From NCBI RefSeq assembly GCF_037414475.1, contig NZ_CP147913.1:3906001-3970000 (forward strand): a stretch of DNA of 64,000 nucleotides, written 5' to 3'. Every line of letters starts with the position of its first letter. Position 1 is the first letter of the stretch. The notes beneath the pieces were generated by a model, which saw only the letters and a program-made list of their open reading frames with translations, did not search any database and was not told the origin of the DNA. Below, one piece after another: positions 1 to 8,186 of this stretch. This DNA is from Myxococcus stipitatus. GTDB taxonomy: Bacteria; Myxococcota; Myxococcia; Myxococcales; Myxococcaceae. A program made the position numbers and the translations under genes.

Positions 1-519
1 ACCCCAGTTGCGCGCACCGGGGAAGCTGGCCACGGGCATCAACTCCAGCGCGGTGACACCCAACTCCACGAGCGCGGAGAGCCTGGGGATGAGCGCCTCG
101 AAAGTGCCCTCGGGCGTGGCGGTGCCGACGTGGACCTCGTAGAGGACGAGCGACGAGGGCTCCACGCCCTTCCATTCCGCGTCCGTCCACGCGAAGTCGG
201 GCACCACCACCTCGGACGGCCCGTGCACGCCTTCCGGCTGCGAGCGCGACCACGGGTCCGGGAAGGGCCCTTCGCCATCCACCCGCAGCTTGTAGCGGAC
301 CCCAGCGCCCTGCCCCTCCAACACCGCGGTGAAGAAGCCACCTGCCTCGGGGGTCATCGGCAACACGCGTCCTGGCGCACCCTGCCCGTCGTGCAGGACC
401 ACCTCCACGCGCTGATGGCCGGGCGCCCAGACCCGCCACCGCACCCTCGGGCCCGCCTCGACCCATGCCCCTGTCCGCGGATTGCGCCGCGTGCTCGCCG
501 TCGCCTCGAGAGGACCCAT
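1..519 (-). CDS. treZ: Malto-oligosyltrehalose trehalohydrolase, N-terminal part (cut by window edge)
   Basis: The first 173 codons are present and the rest lies beyond position 1. The family hydrolyses the terminal trehalose from maltooligosyl trehalose in the cytoplasm, the second step of the TreY-TreZ pathway. The visible part contains an N-terminal E-set/CBM48-like domain (WRVWAPGHQRVEVVLHDG) followed by the linker into the GH13 barrel (LVLYEVHVGTATPEGTFEAL, then ALELMPVASFPGARNWG), which is typical of TreZ. The start is ATG at 519 with GGAGGG five bases upstream. Branching enzyme GlgB shares the fold, but VLYEVHVGTATPEGTF favours TreZ. It diverges from the ClpX-like gene across about 270 bp. 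Confidence 0.85.
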   Translation of the reverse strand, partial: MGPLEATASTRRNPRTGAWVEAGPRVRWRVWAPGHQRVEVVLHDGQGAPGRVLPMTPEAGGFFTAVLEGQGAGVRYKLRVDGEGPFPDPWSRSQPEGVHGPSEVVVPDFAWTDAEWKGVEPSSLVLYEVHVGTATPEGTFEALIPRLSALVELGVTALELMPVASFPGARNWG

Positions 520-789
520 GTGTCCCTCCGTGTAATGCGCCCGCGCGCATCCGGGGAGCACTTGTGCATCCAGAAGCGGTCCACGCGGGCAAGAGGTGTT
601 CACGGGTGGGCTTTCGCGCGCCACCGACCCGGGTCATCCACGCCCGCCTGTCTCCTCGCTTGGGAATGTGGCGGGGGTTCTCCCGTTCTCGCCGGCATGA
701 AGAGGCGTGCTTGTGGACACCGCGTCCCGCCTGGATGATGCGCCCCTGCTCGGTGCCCTCGAGCGCCGTCCCCCTTGGAGTCGCCTGGA

Positions 790-1935
790 ATGACTGTCGC
801 CCAACCCGGTCTGGAGTCCCGTCGTGTCCCTCGCGGAGACGACGTGCGCGAGCGAGTCGCGGCCATCGAACTCCTGTCGCCCCGCGACATCGACGCGCGG
901 CTCACGGCGCTGGGCTACCGGGGGCAAGAGGAAGCACGGCGCGCCGCGTCCGTCCTGGCCTACCGCCATGTGCGCCGCATCCGCCGCGTGTACCTGGAGG
1001 GGCTCTCCGCGGAGACGGGTGCCCGCGAGAACTGTCTGTTCCTGGGGCCCACGGGCTCCGGCAAGACGTTCCTCGTGGAGCTGCTGTTCCGCGAAATCCT
1101 CGCCGTGCCCACGGTGCTCGCGGACGCCACCCAGTTCTCCGAAACCGGTTACGTGGGAGACGACGTCAACACGCTGTTGTCACGGCTGTATGAAGCCGCG
1201 GACAAGGACGCCGAGTGGGCCGCGTGTGGTGTCATCTGTATGGACGAGTTCGACAAGCTCGCCACCAGCCGCTCCGACAGCCGCTTCGCCGGCCAGCAGA
1301 CCACCAAGGACGTGAGCGGCTTCGGTGTGCAGCGAGGACTGCTCCACCTGCTGTCGGGCTCCAGCGCGGACTTCCCACCGGACTTCGGCTTCACCAGCCG
1401 CCTCCAGCCGGACACGATGGAGCTGTCCTGCCTCACCTTCATCGCCTGCGGGGCCTTCAGCGGCCTGAGCACCACCGCGGACACCATGGCGAAGACGGAG
1501 CGGCTGGGCTTCGGCCGCGAGCCCAAGCACACGCCCGGGGAGTCCATCGCCGTGGCCGTCACCCAGGAGCAGTTGGAGCAGACGACGGCCTTCGCGCGCT
1601 ACGGCTTCATCCCGGAGCTCATCGGCCGCTTCAACCGGCTGGTCTCCTTCACGCCGCTGGACGCCGCCACGCTGAGCGACATCCTCCAGCAGAACGTGCT
1701 GCGCGCCTATGAGCGCGAGTTCGAGCAGGAGGGCCTGCGGCTGCACGTGGAGCCGCAGGTGCGGCAACACATCGTCGCGCGAGCGCTCAAGCGGGAGACG
1801 GGGGCGCGGGGCCTGCGCACCACGCTGGCCCCCCTCCTGGAGCAGGCGGCCTATGACCACTTCGGCCGGCCGGGCGCGGCCTCCACCGTGCGCCTGGTGT
1901 TGGACGGCGACGTGGTGCGCTCGCTCCCGGAGTAA
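790..1935 (+). CDS. ClpX-like AAA+ unfoldase lacking the zinc-binding domain
   Basis: This 381-residue AAA+ protein is close to the ClpX core. It has Walker A GPTGSGKT near residue 87, a pore loop GYVG (ETGYVGDDV), Walker B CMDEFDKLA near 150, and the ClpX-type GFGVQRGLL and ELIGRFN segments. A tripeptide LGF near 239 sits where ClpX carries its IGF loop for docking to ClpP. The N-terminal C4 zinc-binding domain of canonical ClpX is missing, so it may be a specialised unfoldase that takes different adaptors. No clpP or lon is nearby, so I infer it is not the housekeeping clpX. ATG 790 has GGAG nine bases upstream; a TTG at 775 is in frame but less likely. The RKH-type pore loop is not recognisable. 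Confidence 0.85.
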   Translation: MTVAQPGLESRRVPRGDDVRERVAAIELLSPRDIDARLTALGYRGQEEARRAASVLAYRHVRRIRRVYLEGLSAETGARENCLFLGPTGSGKTFLVELLFREILAVPTVLADATQFSETGYVGDDVNTLLSRLYEAADKDAEWAACGVICMDEFDKLATSRSDSRFAGQQTTKDVSGFGVQRGLLHLLSGSSADFPPDFGFTSRLQPDTMELSCLTFIACGAFSGLSTTADTMAKTERLGFGREPKHTPGESIAVAVTQEQLEQTTAFARYGFIPELIGRFNRLVSFTPLDAATLSDILQQNVLRAYEREFEQEGLRLHVEPQVRQHIVARALKRETGARGLRTTLAPLLEQAAYDHFGRPGAASTVRLVLDGDVVRSLPE

Positions 1936-2065
1936 CCCCAGGGCCTGCGGCCCGCCAGGAGCCCGGCGGCGGCAGCTTGGGCGAGCGGGAAGGCAAGCCC
2001 GTCTCTCATCCGGCCCACACGCGCCTTACGGTTTGCCGGTAACAGAACACCGGAGGGCCGCACAC

Positions 2066-2449
2066 ATGGCGCACACGGACCACACGCGAGAGATTCCTCG
2101 AGAGGGCTGGGCGGACTATCTGGCGCTGCTCAGCACCATGGAGAAGGAGCACCCGGTCCGCATCGAGGTCGAAGGCATGGACCTGGGAGACCAGCCGCTC
2201 GCCGAGAACCTTCCCCTCGTCGAAATCAGCCTCGAGGAGAAGGGCAGCGACAAGGGCGTGGTGGAAATCATCGTCGGAGGCCCCGGCGGGGAAATCACCC
2301 ACCGCATCCAGAAGCCGGAGCGCATCTACGCGGACGAGAGCGAGAGCGGCGAGCTGGAGTGCCTCGACATCGAGAGCAGCGAGGACAACACGAAGACGCT
2401 CATCTACTTCGGCCAGGCGACGACGGACGGCGCGCGGCGGATGGACTGA
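2066..2449 (+). CDS. DUF5335 family protein
   Basis: This is a small acidic soluble protein of 127 residues with no signal peptide or membrane segment. The opening (HTREIPREGWADYLALLS) and the later pattern of alternating beta strands ending in TKTLIYF resemble DUF5335 proteins, whose function is unknown. Start ATG 2066 has CGGAGGG eight bases upstream. It follows the ClpX-like gene by about 130 bp and converges on the metalloprotease genes, with a hairpin between them. The family assignment is from pattern recognition only. Confidence 0.65.
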   Translation: MAHTDHTREIPREGWADYLALLSTMEKEHPVRIEVEGMDLGDQPLAENLPLVEISLEEKGSDKGVVEIIVGGPGGEITHRIQKPERIYADESESGELECLDIESSEDNTKTLIYFGQATTDGARRMD

Positions 2450-2490
2450 AGTCGCGCGAGGTGATGCCCGGCACTGTCTCCTGAGCGCCC

Positions 2491-2532
2491 GGCCGGAAGG
2501 TTCGCATCCTCGACAGAGGGGACCTTCCGGCC
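2491..2532. terminator. 11-bp perfect hairpin between convergent genes
   Basis: GGCCGGAAGGT at 2491-2501 pairs perfectly with ACCTTCCGGCC at 2522-2532 across a 20-base loop. It lies 41 bp after the DUF5335 stop and 25 bp beyond the end of the first metalloprotease gene. There is no clear U-tract. The same arms recur at 3466-3511. Confidence 0.5.
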
Positions 2533-2557
2533 AGGGTTCATGACCGTGGGCTCGACC

Positions 2558-3373
2558 TCACGGGTACAAGCTGCGAGCACCCGTCCTATCCAGGGTGGAC
2601 AGCACCGGCCCGCCCGGGTTCGTGCTGACGCACGTGCTCCCGACCTGGGGATAATGCATGACCGAGGCCGAGTCGTAGGTCGTCAGCGGGCGCATCCCCG
2701 TGCCCCCGCCGCCCGGGCATCGGTCATGCTCGTGAACGAAGCCCAGCACGTGGCCCAGTTCGTGGCGCAGATGCCCCTCCAGCGTCCAGACACCTGGGGG
2801 ACCGAACAGGGAGGTGTCGAGGAGGAGGTTGCGGCTTGCTCGCGACGCATTCGGAAAGAACGCGCGCGCCAGGTACTGGCCTCCTGAGTTCACCGGACGC
2901 ACGTCGAACAACACCCCCGTCTGCGACGCGGTGCAGTTGGCGTCGAACGCCGTGTTGTGGATGAAGTCCACGTTGGCCGTGGCCTCCCAGTCCGCCGTCG
3001 CGAGGTTCATCGCCGCGACCACCGCCGCCTTGTTCGCGCCGAATGTGTTGCTCACGCAGTAGGTCAGGTTCCGCTGCTGCGCCGAGCTCCACTTCACGTC
3101 GAGGCCTCCCACGTAATACACGGCCAGGCCCCCCCGATGTGTGGCCGTCCCCCTCATGTTGGTCTCGAAGTAGGCCCGCAGCGACTCCTCGGTCTCCACC
3201 GCCTGGTCCCCGTCGAATATCCACGCGCCCTCGGGGTCCCGAGCCGCGCTCGCGCGAAACTCCTCCCACGTCATCGCGGCGGATGTCTCGGTCCGAGGAG
3301 CCTCCGGCCCTCCACACGCGGTCCCCAGCAACGACATACCGGCCAGCAACGCCACGGAGCGAAAGTCGAACAT
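2558..3373 (-). CDS. Secreted zinc metalloprotease lipoprotein, metzincin type (copy 1)
   Basis: A 271-residue predicted lipoprotein: the N-terminus MFDFRSVALLAG leads to lipobox LLGTAC (Cys20). The zinc site HELGHVLGFVH near residues 204-214 matches HExxHxxGxxH, and the Met-turn SVMHYP near 236 is the second metzincin hallmark. It resembles the M10/M57-type proteases common in myxobacteria and probably digests protein outside the cell, perhaps during predation (inference). ATG 3373 has AAGGAG ten bases upstream; longer in-frame starts would bury the signal peptide. The neighbouring gene at 3570-4388 is a close paralogue, so this is a tandem duplication. Confidence 0.85.
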   Translation of the reverse strand: MFDFRSVALLAGMSLLGTACGGPEAPRTETSAAMTWEEFRASAARDPEGAWIFDGDQAVETEESLRAYFETNMRGTATHRGGLAVYYVGGLDVKWSSAQQRNLTYCVSNTFGANKAAVVAAMNLATADWEATANVDFIHNTAFDANCTASQTGVLFDVRPVNSGGQYLARAFFPNASRASRNLLLDTSLFGPPGVWTLEGHLRHELGHVLGFVHEHDRCPGGGGTGMRPLTTYDSASVMHYPQVGSTCVSTNPGGPVLSTLDRTGARSLYP

Positions 3374-3465
3374 CGGGTCTCTCCTTGGGAGGTTGAGCAG
3401 CACGACGGCCTCGCGCCACGTCCCGCGCGCACGCGGACTCACGTGCCCCGAGGCCACACGTAGAA

Positions 3466-3511
3466 AGGCCGGAAGGCACCCCCCTCCGCGGGAGAAGGAA
3501 CCTTCCGGCCT
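3466..3511 (-). terminator. Hairpin downstream of metalloprotease copy 2
   Basis: AGGCCGGAAGG at 3466-3476 pairs with CCTTCCGGCCT at 3501-3511 across a 24-base loop. It is 58 bp past the stop of copy 2 and upstream of copy 1. The arms are nearly the same as those at 2491-2532, so each protease gene has one such hairpin at its 3' side. Confidence 0.5.
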
Positions 3512-3569
3512 GGGCCGCGGCCCCATCGTCACTCACGCGACGGTGGACGCCTTGGCCAGTACGTCAACA

Positions 3570-4388
3570 TCACGGATACAGCGCGCGAGCACCCTGCTGG
3601 TCGCGAGCGGTCAGCACCAGGTCACCCTGCTGGGTGCCGTTGCACTGGGGGTAGTGCATGACGGAGGCGCTGTCGTAGGTCGTCAGGCCGCGCCACTGGC
3701 TGTCCTCGTAGCACCCCCCGTTGACGCGGGTGTGCTCGTGGCGGAAGCCCAGCGTGTGGCCCAGCTCGTGGCGCATGATGCCCGCGAGCGTCCACGGCGC
3801 GATGCTGCCGAATGCCGTGTTGTCCACCAGGACGTTGCGGCTGGCGCGGCCCGAGTTCGGGAAGAACGCGCGCGCCAGGTACTGGCCACCGGAGTTCACC
3901 GGACGCACGTCGAACAGCACGCCCGTCTGGCTCGCCGTGCAGTTGGCGTCGAGCGCGGTGTTGTGGACGAAGTTCACGCTGGCCGTGGCCTCCCACGCCG
4001 CGGTCGCCGAGTTCATCGCCGCGACAATCTTCGCCTTGTTCGTGCCGAACGTGTTGCTCACGCAGTACGTCAGGTTGCCCTTCTGCGCCGCGCTCCACTT
4101 CACGTCACCCGCCGTCGTGCCACCGGAGGTGTTGTAGACCGCCAGGCCCGCCTGGTTCGTGGCCGTCCCAGACACGGCGCTGTCGAAGAAGGCGCGCAGC
4201 TCCGCCTCGCTGTCCACCGCCTGGTCCCCATCGAAAATCCACTTGCCTTCGGGGTCCTGCACCGCGCTCGCCCGGAACTCCTCCCACGTCATCTTGGGCG
4301 CCTCGGTCTGGGGAGCATCAGCCCCACCACACGCGGAACCCAGCAACGTCACACCAGCAAGCAACGCCATGGAGCGAAACTTGAGCAT
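3570..4388 (-). CDS. Secreted zinc metalloprotease lipoprotein, metzincin type (copy 2)
   Basis: A 272-residue paralogue of the downstream gene, sharing the opening (RSMALLAGVTLLGSAC lipobox), the TWEEFRASA block, the LTYCVSNTFG block and the FDVRPVNSGGQYLARAFFPN core. The zinc site is HELGHTLGFRH near 207-217 and the Met-turn is SVMHYPQ near 241. The two cysteines in LTYC and DANC are conserved in both copies and may form a disulphide. Start ATG 4388 has GAAGGAAAG upstream. The protein should be exported and lipid-anchored or released. Copy 2 differs most after the zinc site, where substrate specificity is usually set. Confidence 0.85.
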   Translation of the reverse strand: MLKFRSMALLAGVTLLGSACGGADAPQTEAPKMTWEEFRASAVQDPEGKWIFDGDQAVDSEAELRAFFDSAVSGTATNQAGLAVYNTSGGTTAGDVKWSAAQKGNLTYCVSNTFGTNKAKIVAAMNSATAAWEATASVNFVHNTALDANCTASQTGVLFDVRPVNSGGQYLARAFFPNSGRASRNVLVDNTAFGSIAPWTLAGIMRHELGHTLGFRHEHTRVNGGCYEDSQWRGLTTYDSASVMHYPQCNGTQQGDLVLTARDQQGARALYP

Positions 4389-4855
4389 CGGGTCTTTCCT
4401 TCGGAACGACTGCGGGGAATGCACCGTCCGCCGGGTTCTCTCCCCGCCGCGGACCGGCGCGCCCGGCCCATGAGCAACTGTCGGGCCAAAGACCCGCCAT
4501 AGCAGCAAAACACGCCTTACCAGCTTAAACTGGAGCACCCGCACTCCATGTCCGGAAGCGTCGAGCGTAAACAGGGCTGACATGACGTGAGCGAAGTCGG
4601 CGCCGGGGTTGAGACTTTTCACGGCACCGAGCGACTGTTCATTGCACGGACAGTGCTGTCCATGAATCAGTCACCAGCCCCTGAGTCCGATGAATCCCAA
4701 CAGGGGCATTCCGCCACTCGCGAGCAAAGCGGAATTTGTTGTCCACGTTGCATTCTTCGCCACGGCACGTCAAGCGTGCGACGCATCGCGGCTGAGCCAA
4801 GGCGGCCGTACCGCGCTGCGCCGTGAGACGCATCCATGTATAGGCGAAGCAGTCC
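4389..4855. other. Intergenic region between divergent protease and cardiolipin synthase genes
   Basis: No convincing gene was found in 467 bp. The stretch is more AT-rich than its surroundings around 4500-4760, as expected for promoters of both flanking genes. It contains one clear inverted repeat at 4638-4666, listed separately. Confidence 0.5.
4638..4666. promoter_or_regulatory. Palindrome, possible operator
   Basis: GGACAG-TG-CTGTCC at 4648-4661 is a perfect inverted repeat flanked by TTCAT (4638-4642) and ATGAA (4662-4666), giving an extended imperfect dyad in an AT-richer promoter region. It could bind a dimeric regulator of the protease or the cls gene. No known binding site is recognised. 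Confidence 0.25.
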
Positions 4856-6331
4856 GTGTCCACCCTCTCGTTCGACATGCCCGAGTCACTCGCGTGGTTG
4901 GAAGCAGCCTGGCCGCACATCGCGGCGGTGCTGACCGTGCTGGTGAGCGTGCTGGCCAGTGGGCATGTCGTGCTGCACAAGCGGGATGTCCGCGCGGCGG
5001 TGAGTTGGGTGGGGCTGGTGTGGCTGGTGCCCGTGTTGGGCGCGGTGCTGTATCTGCTCCTGGGCATCAACCGCATCCGCCGCAGGGCGCGTTCGCTGAC
5101 GCCGCGCCGTGAGCACGGCCAGTTTCCTCCCATCCGGGGCCTCGAGGCGGTGGTGGCGCAAGGGGCCTCGCGCGTGACGGACGAGGCCGCGCACCTGGCG
5201 CCCCTGGCGAGGCTGGGGGATGCCGTCACGCACCGGCCGCTCCTGCCAGGCAATCGCGTCACGGTGCTGGAGTCCCGGACGGACGCGTACCCCGCCATGC
5301 TGGAGGCCATCGCCAGCGCGCGCACGTCCATCACGCTGTGCAGCTACATCTTCGACAACGACGTGGCGGGCCGGCACTTCGCGAGCGCGCTGGGCGAGGC
5401 GGTGCGGCGAGGCGTGGAGGTCCGGGTGCTGGTGGACGCGGTGGGCGCGCGCTACACGTGGCCCACGATTCTGGGCCGCCTCCGGCGAGAGGGGGTCCGG
5501 GCCGCGCGCTTCCTGCCCTCGCTGATGCCCTACCGGCTGCCGTTCATGAACCTGCGCAACCACCGCAAGGTGCTGGTGGTGGACGGACACGTGGGCTTCA
5601 CCGGAGGCATGAACATCCGCGAGCACTTCTGGCCGGGTGAGCACGCCGCCAGGGATTTGCACTTCCGGCTGGAGGGCCCGGTGGTGGCCCAGCTCCAGGA
5701 GACCTTCGCCGAGGACTGGGTCTTCACCACGCGAGAGCGGCTGTCGGGGGACACGTGGTTCCCGGAGCAGCGGCGGGTGGGCCCGGTGCTGGCGCGGGGG
5801 ATACCGGACGGCCCGGACGAGGACTTCGAGGCCCTGCGCACGGTGCTTTTGGGGGCGCTGGCCACCGCGCGGGCGTCGGTGCGCATCGTCACGCCGTACT
5901 TCCTGCCGGACCCGGCGCTCATCACGGCGCTCAACGTGGCGGCGCTGCGCGGGGTGCGCGTGGAGGTGGTGTTGCCGGAGAAGGGCAACCTGCCCGTGGT
6001 GCAGTGGGCCTGCACCGCGCAGCTCTGGCAGGTGCTGGCGACGGGGTGCCAGGTGTTCGTCACCCAGCCTCCGTTCGACCACTCCAAGCTGATGGTGGTG
6101 GATGGAGAGTGGGGGCTGATTGGCTCGGCCAACTGGGACCCGCGCTCGCTGCGGCTCAACTTCGAGCTGAACGTGGAGTGCTACGACGCGCAGCTGGCCC
6201 GGCGCCTGGAGGCGGTGGTGGAGGAGCGGCTGTCGCGTGCCCGCCCCCTCACCCGCGCCCAGGTGGACGCACGCGCGTTGCCCATCCGGTTGAGGGATGG
6301 GCTGGCGCGCCTGTTGTCCCCGTACCTCTGA
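4856..6331 (+). CDS. cls: Cardiolipin synthase (phospholipase D superfamily)
   Basis: A 491-residue membrane protein of the ClsA type, which condenses two phosphatidylglycerols into cardiolipin at the inner membrane. Two N-terminal hydrophobic segments (about residues 18-38 and 48-70) form the PLDc_N region. Two HKD motifs follow: HRKVLVVDG near 235 with downstream GFTGGMN, and HSKLMVVDG near 409 with GSANWDPRS. The GTG at 4856 opens the frame and ATG 4877 is an alternative; neither has a strong ribosome site. It ends 9 bp before the convergent MBL-fold gene. Confidence 0.9.
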   Translation: MSTLSFDMPESLAWLEAAWPHIAAVLTVLVSVLASGHVVLHKRDVRAAVSWVGLVWLVPVLGAVLYLLLGINRIRRRARSLTPRREHGQFPPIRGLEAVVAQGASRVTDEAAHLAPLARLGDAVTHRPLLPGNRVTVLESRTDAYPAMLEAIASARTSITLCSYIFDNDVAGRHFASALGEAVRRGVEVRVLVDAVGARYTWPTILGRLRREGVRAARFLPSLMPYRLPFMNLRNHRKVLVVDGHVGFTGGMNIREHFWPGEHAARDLHFRLEGPVVAQLQETFAEDWVFTTRERLSGDTWFPEQRRVGPVLARGIPDGPDEDFEALRTVLLGALATARASVRIVTPYFLPDPALITALNVAALRGVRVEVVLPEKGNLPVVQWACTAQLWQVLATGCQVFVTQPPFDHSKLMVVDGEWGLIGSANWDPRSLRLNFELNVECYDAQLARRLEAVVEERLSRARPLTRAQVDARALPIRLRDGLARLLSPYL

Positions 6332-6340
6332 CGGCCCGGC

Positions 6341-7735
6341 TCAGAGGAGCGCGCGCCGCACCTTCCAGAAGGCCTCCTTCGCGGTGCGGTAGGCCGCCGA
6401 GTCCGACGGCAGGAGCGAACGCAAGAGCTCCGCCGACTGCGTCTGGAGGGGCCGCACGCAGTGCGCCTCCACCTTGCCGCGCAGGAAGCCCACCGGGTCC
6501 CTGCGGCGGTACTCGGAGAAGTATGTCTTCAGCTCGTTGCGCGTGCGCGCCTTGCCGTTGTCCGCGTACTTGGCCACGTAGGGGCTGAAGTCCGGATACA
6601 GGCGGCCCTCGCCGAAGTCGCCGTGCAGCGTCGTCTTCATGAAGTTGCCGATGAGCAGGTCATCGAAGACGCGGTAGCGCACGGCCGTCAGCAGCGAGTT
6701 GCGCGGGGCCTCGAAGGTGATGCCCCGGCGGAAGCGGCGGGGGTGGAACTCGATGACGTGGTCCTGGCCGCCCACGCGGAAGCGCAGGTAGTCGAGCACG
6801 GAGCCCAGGTGCTCGATGGCCCCGAAGTAGTCGCGCAGGAGCTGGGCTTCCTCGCGCTCGAGCATGGCGCTCCAGTCGTCGCCGAACTCCTTCGGGTCCA
6901 CCGGGAGCAGGGCGCGCTCCTTCGGGCGGATGAGCTGCAGGTCGTCCTTGGAGAAGTCGCGGCGGATGAAGGCGGGCAGGAGCGTGCACACCTCGGACTC
7001 GAAGCCCCGGCCGTAGTCCTCCAGCGTCGTCGTGTACTCGGAGGCCCAGACGCTGTCGGAGCGCTGGTACTTGTGCATGGAGCTGAAGGGCACGAAGTAG
7101 CGCGCGCCGTAGAACTCCGCCTGACGGGCGATGGTGCGCCCCACCGGCGTCTTGGCCGCGGCGTAGGGAGCGATGCGCTGCCCGTCCTCGGTGAAGTAGT
7201 TGATCATGTCCGCGTCGCCGTAACCGGACAGGGCCAGCAGGTAGGACTCGTCATACCGCCGCACCATGCCGCGCACGAAGCGGCCCCAGCCCCGGTCTCC
7301 CGCGTCGTTGAGGTTGACGACGAGCCGCCCGCCGACATCGACCAGGAGCACCGCGTCCTGGTTCATGTCGGGGATGCACATGACGCGGATGCGCGGGGAC
7401 AGCTGCGTCCACACGCGGTCCACCAGCACGTGCACGTTGAAGCCCTGCTCGCGCAGGTCATCGCGCATGCGTCCACCGAAGTGGTTGGGCACGAGAATCG
7501 TCTGTTCGCGGAGCTTCTCGATGGACTCGGCGCTCAGGTGGTCCGGGTGGCCGTGGGACACCCAGACGTACTGGCAGCGCTGGATGATGTCCCGCTGCTG
7601 CTCGGGAATCTCGTGGGACAGCGTCCAACTGCCGAAGTACGCGGAGCCATGGGTCCATGGGTCTGTCACCAGCACCGGACCGTCGTCGTGGCAGATGAGT
7701 GTGGCGTTTCCGATTGTCTCGAATCCGAGTTCCAT
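6341..7735 (-). CDS. MBL-fold metallo-hydrolase
   Basis: A 464-residue cytosolic protein with a metallo-beta-lactamase N-terminal half. The metal motif VSHGHPDHLS lies near residue 58, preceded by VLVTDPW and followed by other beta-lactamase-fold strands (VLLVDVGGRLVVNLND). The general layout, with a long helical C-terminal part, recalls the non-Rieske part of CMP-N-acetylneuraminate hydroxylase-like proteins, but no Rieske cysteines are visible. Substrate unknown. ATG 7735 is chosen because GGGGAG sits six bases upstream; ATG 7762 is also in frame. Confidence 0.75.
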   Translation of the reverse strand: MELGFETIGNATLICHDDGPVLVTDPWTHGSAYFGSWTLSHEIPEQQRDIIQRCQYVWVSHGHPDHLSAESIEKLREQTILVPNHFGGRMRDDLREQGFNVHVLVDRVWTQLSPRIRVMCIPDMNQDAVLLVDVGGRLVVNLNDAGDRGWGRFVRGMVRRYDESYLLALSGYGDADMINYFTEDGQRIAPYAAAKTPVGRTIARQAEFYGARYFVPFSSMHKYQRSDSVWASEYTTTLEDYGRGFESEVCTLLPAFIRRDFSKDDLQLIRPKERALLPVDPKEFGDDWSAMLEREEAQLLRDYFGAIEHLGSVLDYLRFRVGGQDHVIEFHPRRFRRGITFEAPRNSLLTAVRYRVFDDLLIGNFMKTTLHGDFGEGRLYPDFSPYVAKYADNGKARTRNELKTYFSEYRRRDPVGFLRGKVEAHCVRPLQTQSAELLRSLLPSDSAAYRTAKEAFWKVRRALL

Positions 7736-8186
7736 CTTCCGCTCCCCCCTCTTGCTCGCCATCGCGGTAACTGCGCCGAAAGGTGAAGCGCGGACTGCGG
7801 GGCCCCCACTGCCCCCGCGTACAGCGAAAAAAACTGCACGACCGGCAGGCTGCTCCGCCCTCGTCAGCTGGGCAGAGGTGTTCCACGCGAAGGGAGACCC
7901 GACGACATGCACGCGGCGCGGACAGGCCCCGCGTGACTCGGATGGGGCCCAGGCAGAGGCGCCCACGGGACGAGCGTGGCTCCACGCCGTCCACCGCCGG
8001 CGAGGGTGTGCCAGGGCTCCTGGGGCGCGTCGTGAGCGAAGGGACCGGACGAGTGAGCCCGCGGCGCGCCCCTCCTTGCGAAGCGGGAGGCGAAGACAGC
8101 CCAGGTGCCCGGGGTCTTCCTTCAGCGCCGAAGCACCCGGAGTCCCCCGCGTCGTGTGAGCGGGGGAGTCGTCCGGGTGGGGGGCG
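7736..8186. other. Intergenic region, MBL promoter side and fusion-gene terminator
   Basis: 451 bp without a supported gene. It should hold the promoter of the MBL-fold gene (near 7740-7900) and it ends with the hairpin at 8135-8178. The open frames across it on both strands lack ribosome sites and recognisable protein sequence. Confidence 0.5.
8135..8178 (-). terminator. Hairpin terminator of the topoisomerase III-RecQ gene
   Basis: On the plus strand, 8135-8150 pairs with 8160-8178: ACCCGGA with TCCGGGT and TCCCCCGC with GCGGGGGA, separated by a small internal loop and closed by a 9-base loop. It lies 8 bp beyond the stop codon of the minus-strand gene. No U-tract is seen. Confidence 0.45.
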
